Shown piece after piece: positions 62,935 through 64,000 of a DNA stretch of 64,000 bases. The stretch's first letter is position 1, and every line of letters starts with the position of its first letter. Below the pieces are notes generated by a model. It had not been told where the DNA came from and did not search any database. It worked only from the letters and a program-made list of their open reading frames with translations. The translations under genes were made by a program, and so were the position numbers. This DNA is from Muriicola jejuensis. GTDB taxonomy: Bacteria; Bacteroidota; Bacteroidia; Flavobacteriales; Flavobacteriaceae. The stretch is from NCBI RefSeq assembly GCF_010671595.1, contig NZ_JAABOP010000001.1:992001-1056000 (forward strand). Reading direction: 5' to 3'.

Positions 62935-64000
62935 TCAGTCCACACTCCTTTGCAGGGAGGTCTGTACTTCCCTCCTGAGAAAGTAGCCCGTCACCAGGGT
63001 AGAAAGGACATCTGCGATGGGAAAGGAAAGCCATACCCCCAATTCGCCAAAATATTTGGGAAGGATCAAGATAAGGGGAATAAAAAAGAATCCCTGCCTC
63101 GTGAGGGTGAGCAATAAGGCCGGTATGGCCTTTCCGACGGCCTGGAAATATGCAGCTCCTATGAGCTGTATTGCAATGATAGGCGTTGCCGCAAATACCC
63201 ATCGCATGGCCGGGGGTGTATTTTCCAAAACAAACAGATTACCGGCAATCTCTTCAGCGCCCATATCCGCTCGGTGGCTGAGGAACATCCCTGTGATCTC
63301 AGCCGGGAAGACCATCAGGCCGATAAAAACCAATGTGGCCACAACTGAAGCGTAGGTAATGGCAGTATTGATGGATTCCCTGACCCGCGGATACTTCCTC
63401 GCCCCGTAGTTATACCCCGCAATGGGCAGGAATCCCTGTGTCACCCCGAAGACCGGGAAGAGGGCAAACATGAGCATTCGGCCGATAATGGCGTAGACAG
63501 CCACCATGGATTCACCCCCGAGGTCAAAAAGGATATTGTTCATCAGCAGGTAGGTGACACTGGTTACGGCCTGTCTTGACAGGGTAACGAAGCCGAGTGA
63601 ACCGATCTCGCTGAGGATTGGGAGGTCGAGTCCGAAATGAGTCACGTCGATCTTCAGCTCGGAATTTTTGGAGAGAAAGAAATACAGGATATATCCAAAA
63701 CAAAGAAGATAGCCCCCCGTAGTAGCCCAGGCTGCCCCTTCCATCCCCCAATCGAATATATAGATGAACACGTAGTCCATCACGAGGTTTCCCACGGAAG
63801 GGATGATCATGGCGATCATCGCGAATTTCGGCTTGCCTTCGGCTCGAATAACCGTATTCCCCATCATACACAAGGCCAGAAAGGGAACCCCGTAGAGGAC
63901 GATGGTGTAGTAGATCTTGGCTGGTTCGAAAATAGCGCCTTTTCCCCCGAATGCCGGGATCAGATCATTGGCAAAATACAGGCCAAAGCCCACCATGGTG
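62935..64000 (-). CDS. MATE family efflux transporter, C-terminal part (runs off right edge)
   Basis: About 355 codons are present, covering roughly the last three quarters of a multidrug and toxic-compound extrusion protein (usually 440-460 aa). Membrane segments and family landmarks are visible (NTVIRAEGKPKFAMIAMIIPSVGNLVMDYVFIY split over two helices, the domain linker, GFLPIAGYNYGARKY). It exports cationic compounds using a Na+ or H+ gradient. The true start lies beyond base 64000; the ATG at 63996 is internal. Confidence 0.92.
   Translation of the reverse strand, partial: TMVGFGLYFANDLIPAFGGKGAIFEPAKIYYTIVLYGVPFLALCMMGNTVIRAEGKPKFAMIAMIIPSVGNLVMDYVFIYIFDWGMEGAAWATTGGYLLCFGYILYFFLSKNSELKIDVTHFGLDLPILSEIGSLGFVTLSRQAVTSVTYLLMNNILFDLGGESMVAVYAIIGRMLMFALFPVFGVTQGFLPIAGYNYGARKYPRVRESINTAITYASVVATLVFIGLMVFPAEITGMFLSHRADMGAEEIAGNLFVLENTPPAMRWVFAATPIIAIQLIGAAYFQAVGKAIPALLLTLTRQGFFFIPLILILPKYFGELGVWLSFPIADVLSTLVTGYFLRREVQTSLQRSVD

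Noticed and set aside
1-64000. tRNA, rRNA, CRISPR, insertion sequence, prophage or integron
   Set aside because: No cloverleaf-like sequence, regularly spaced repeats, transposase, integrase or phage genes were seen on either strand.

Overview
The window looks like a chromosome segment of a Bacteroidota bacterium, most likely a marine member of the Flavobacteriaceae with a fairly balanced base composition. Supporting signs: TonB-dependent receptors with an N-terminal carboxypeptidase-regulatory-like domain, DUF3078, DUF3109, BrxA/B bacilliredoxin and HemJ/CopD genes, repeated use of the Bacteroidota promoter signature (TTG near -33, TAnnTTTG near -7), and no Shine-Dalgarno signals in front of starts. 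No tRNA, rRNA, CRISPR array, insertion sequence or prophage was seen. Genus-level placement is not possible from sequence reading alone.

Layout. 1-9.3 kb: start of a TonB receptor running off the left edge, then core genes (aspS, an unusual ClC-family chloride channel, cspA, tadA, dxs with a coupled DUF3078 gene, dgt). 9.4-20.3 kb: a phosphate-acquisition locus with a TonB receptor plus beta-helix lipoprotein pair, a stand-alone receptor-accessory domain, a phosphate-selective-porin homologue, a PiT transporter and a Na/Pi cotransporter, the last two each fused to a PhoU-like domain. 20.4-23.1 kb: a PepSY-like protein and the overlapping yicC-gmk-nadD operon. 23.2-35.5 kb: a catabolic cluster matching the 3-keto-glycoside route (two GMC dehydrogenases, one small Tat-exported dehydrogenase subunit, two DUF1080 lipoproteins, three xylose-isomerase-like TIM-barrel proteins, a Gfo/Idh/MocA oxidoreductase and an MFS symporter). 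35.6-48.7 kb: nrdBA, a sparse 0.8 kb stretch with small-ORF candidates, then housekeeping and membrane genes (DUF3109, marC, an esterase-like protein, a CtpA-type protease, dCMP deaminase, HupE, a J-domain protein, bacilliredoxin, plsC, an HD hydrolase). 48.8-64 kb: a second Gfo/Idh/MocA protein, a radical SAM protein, a secreted protein of unknown function, enoyl-CoA hydratase, an NtrY-like kinase, hemJ, two tandem sortilin-like beta-propeller proteins, an outer-membrane barrel and a MATE exporter cut by the right edge.

The most interesting signal is regulatory. Four phosphate-locus promoters (at 9405, 13608, 14804 and 16089) carry 7-bp repeats of the form NTAAYNN at an exact 11-bp period, and the second repeat starts exactly 25 bp before a T-rich -7-like decamer in all four. 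Two of the four share the identical decamer CGTTCTTTGC. The geometry is that of a PhoB-type direct-repeat operator replacing a -33 element, but with a sequence unlike the enterobacterial Pho box. A fifth, weaker copy at 14656 sits ahead of an otherwise unexplained terminator (14771-14798), which suggests a small phosphate-regulated RNA.
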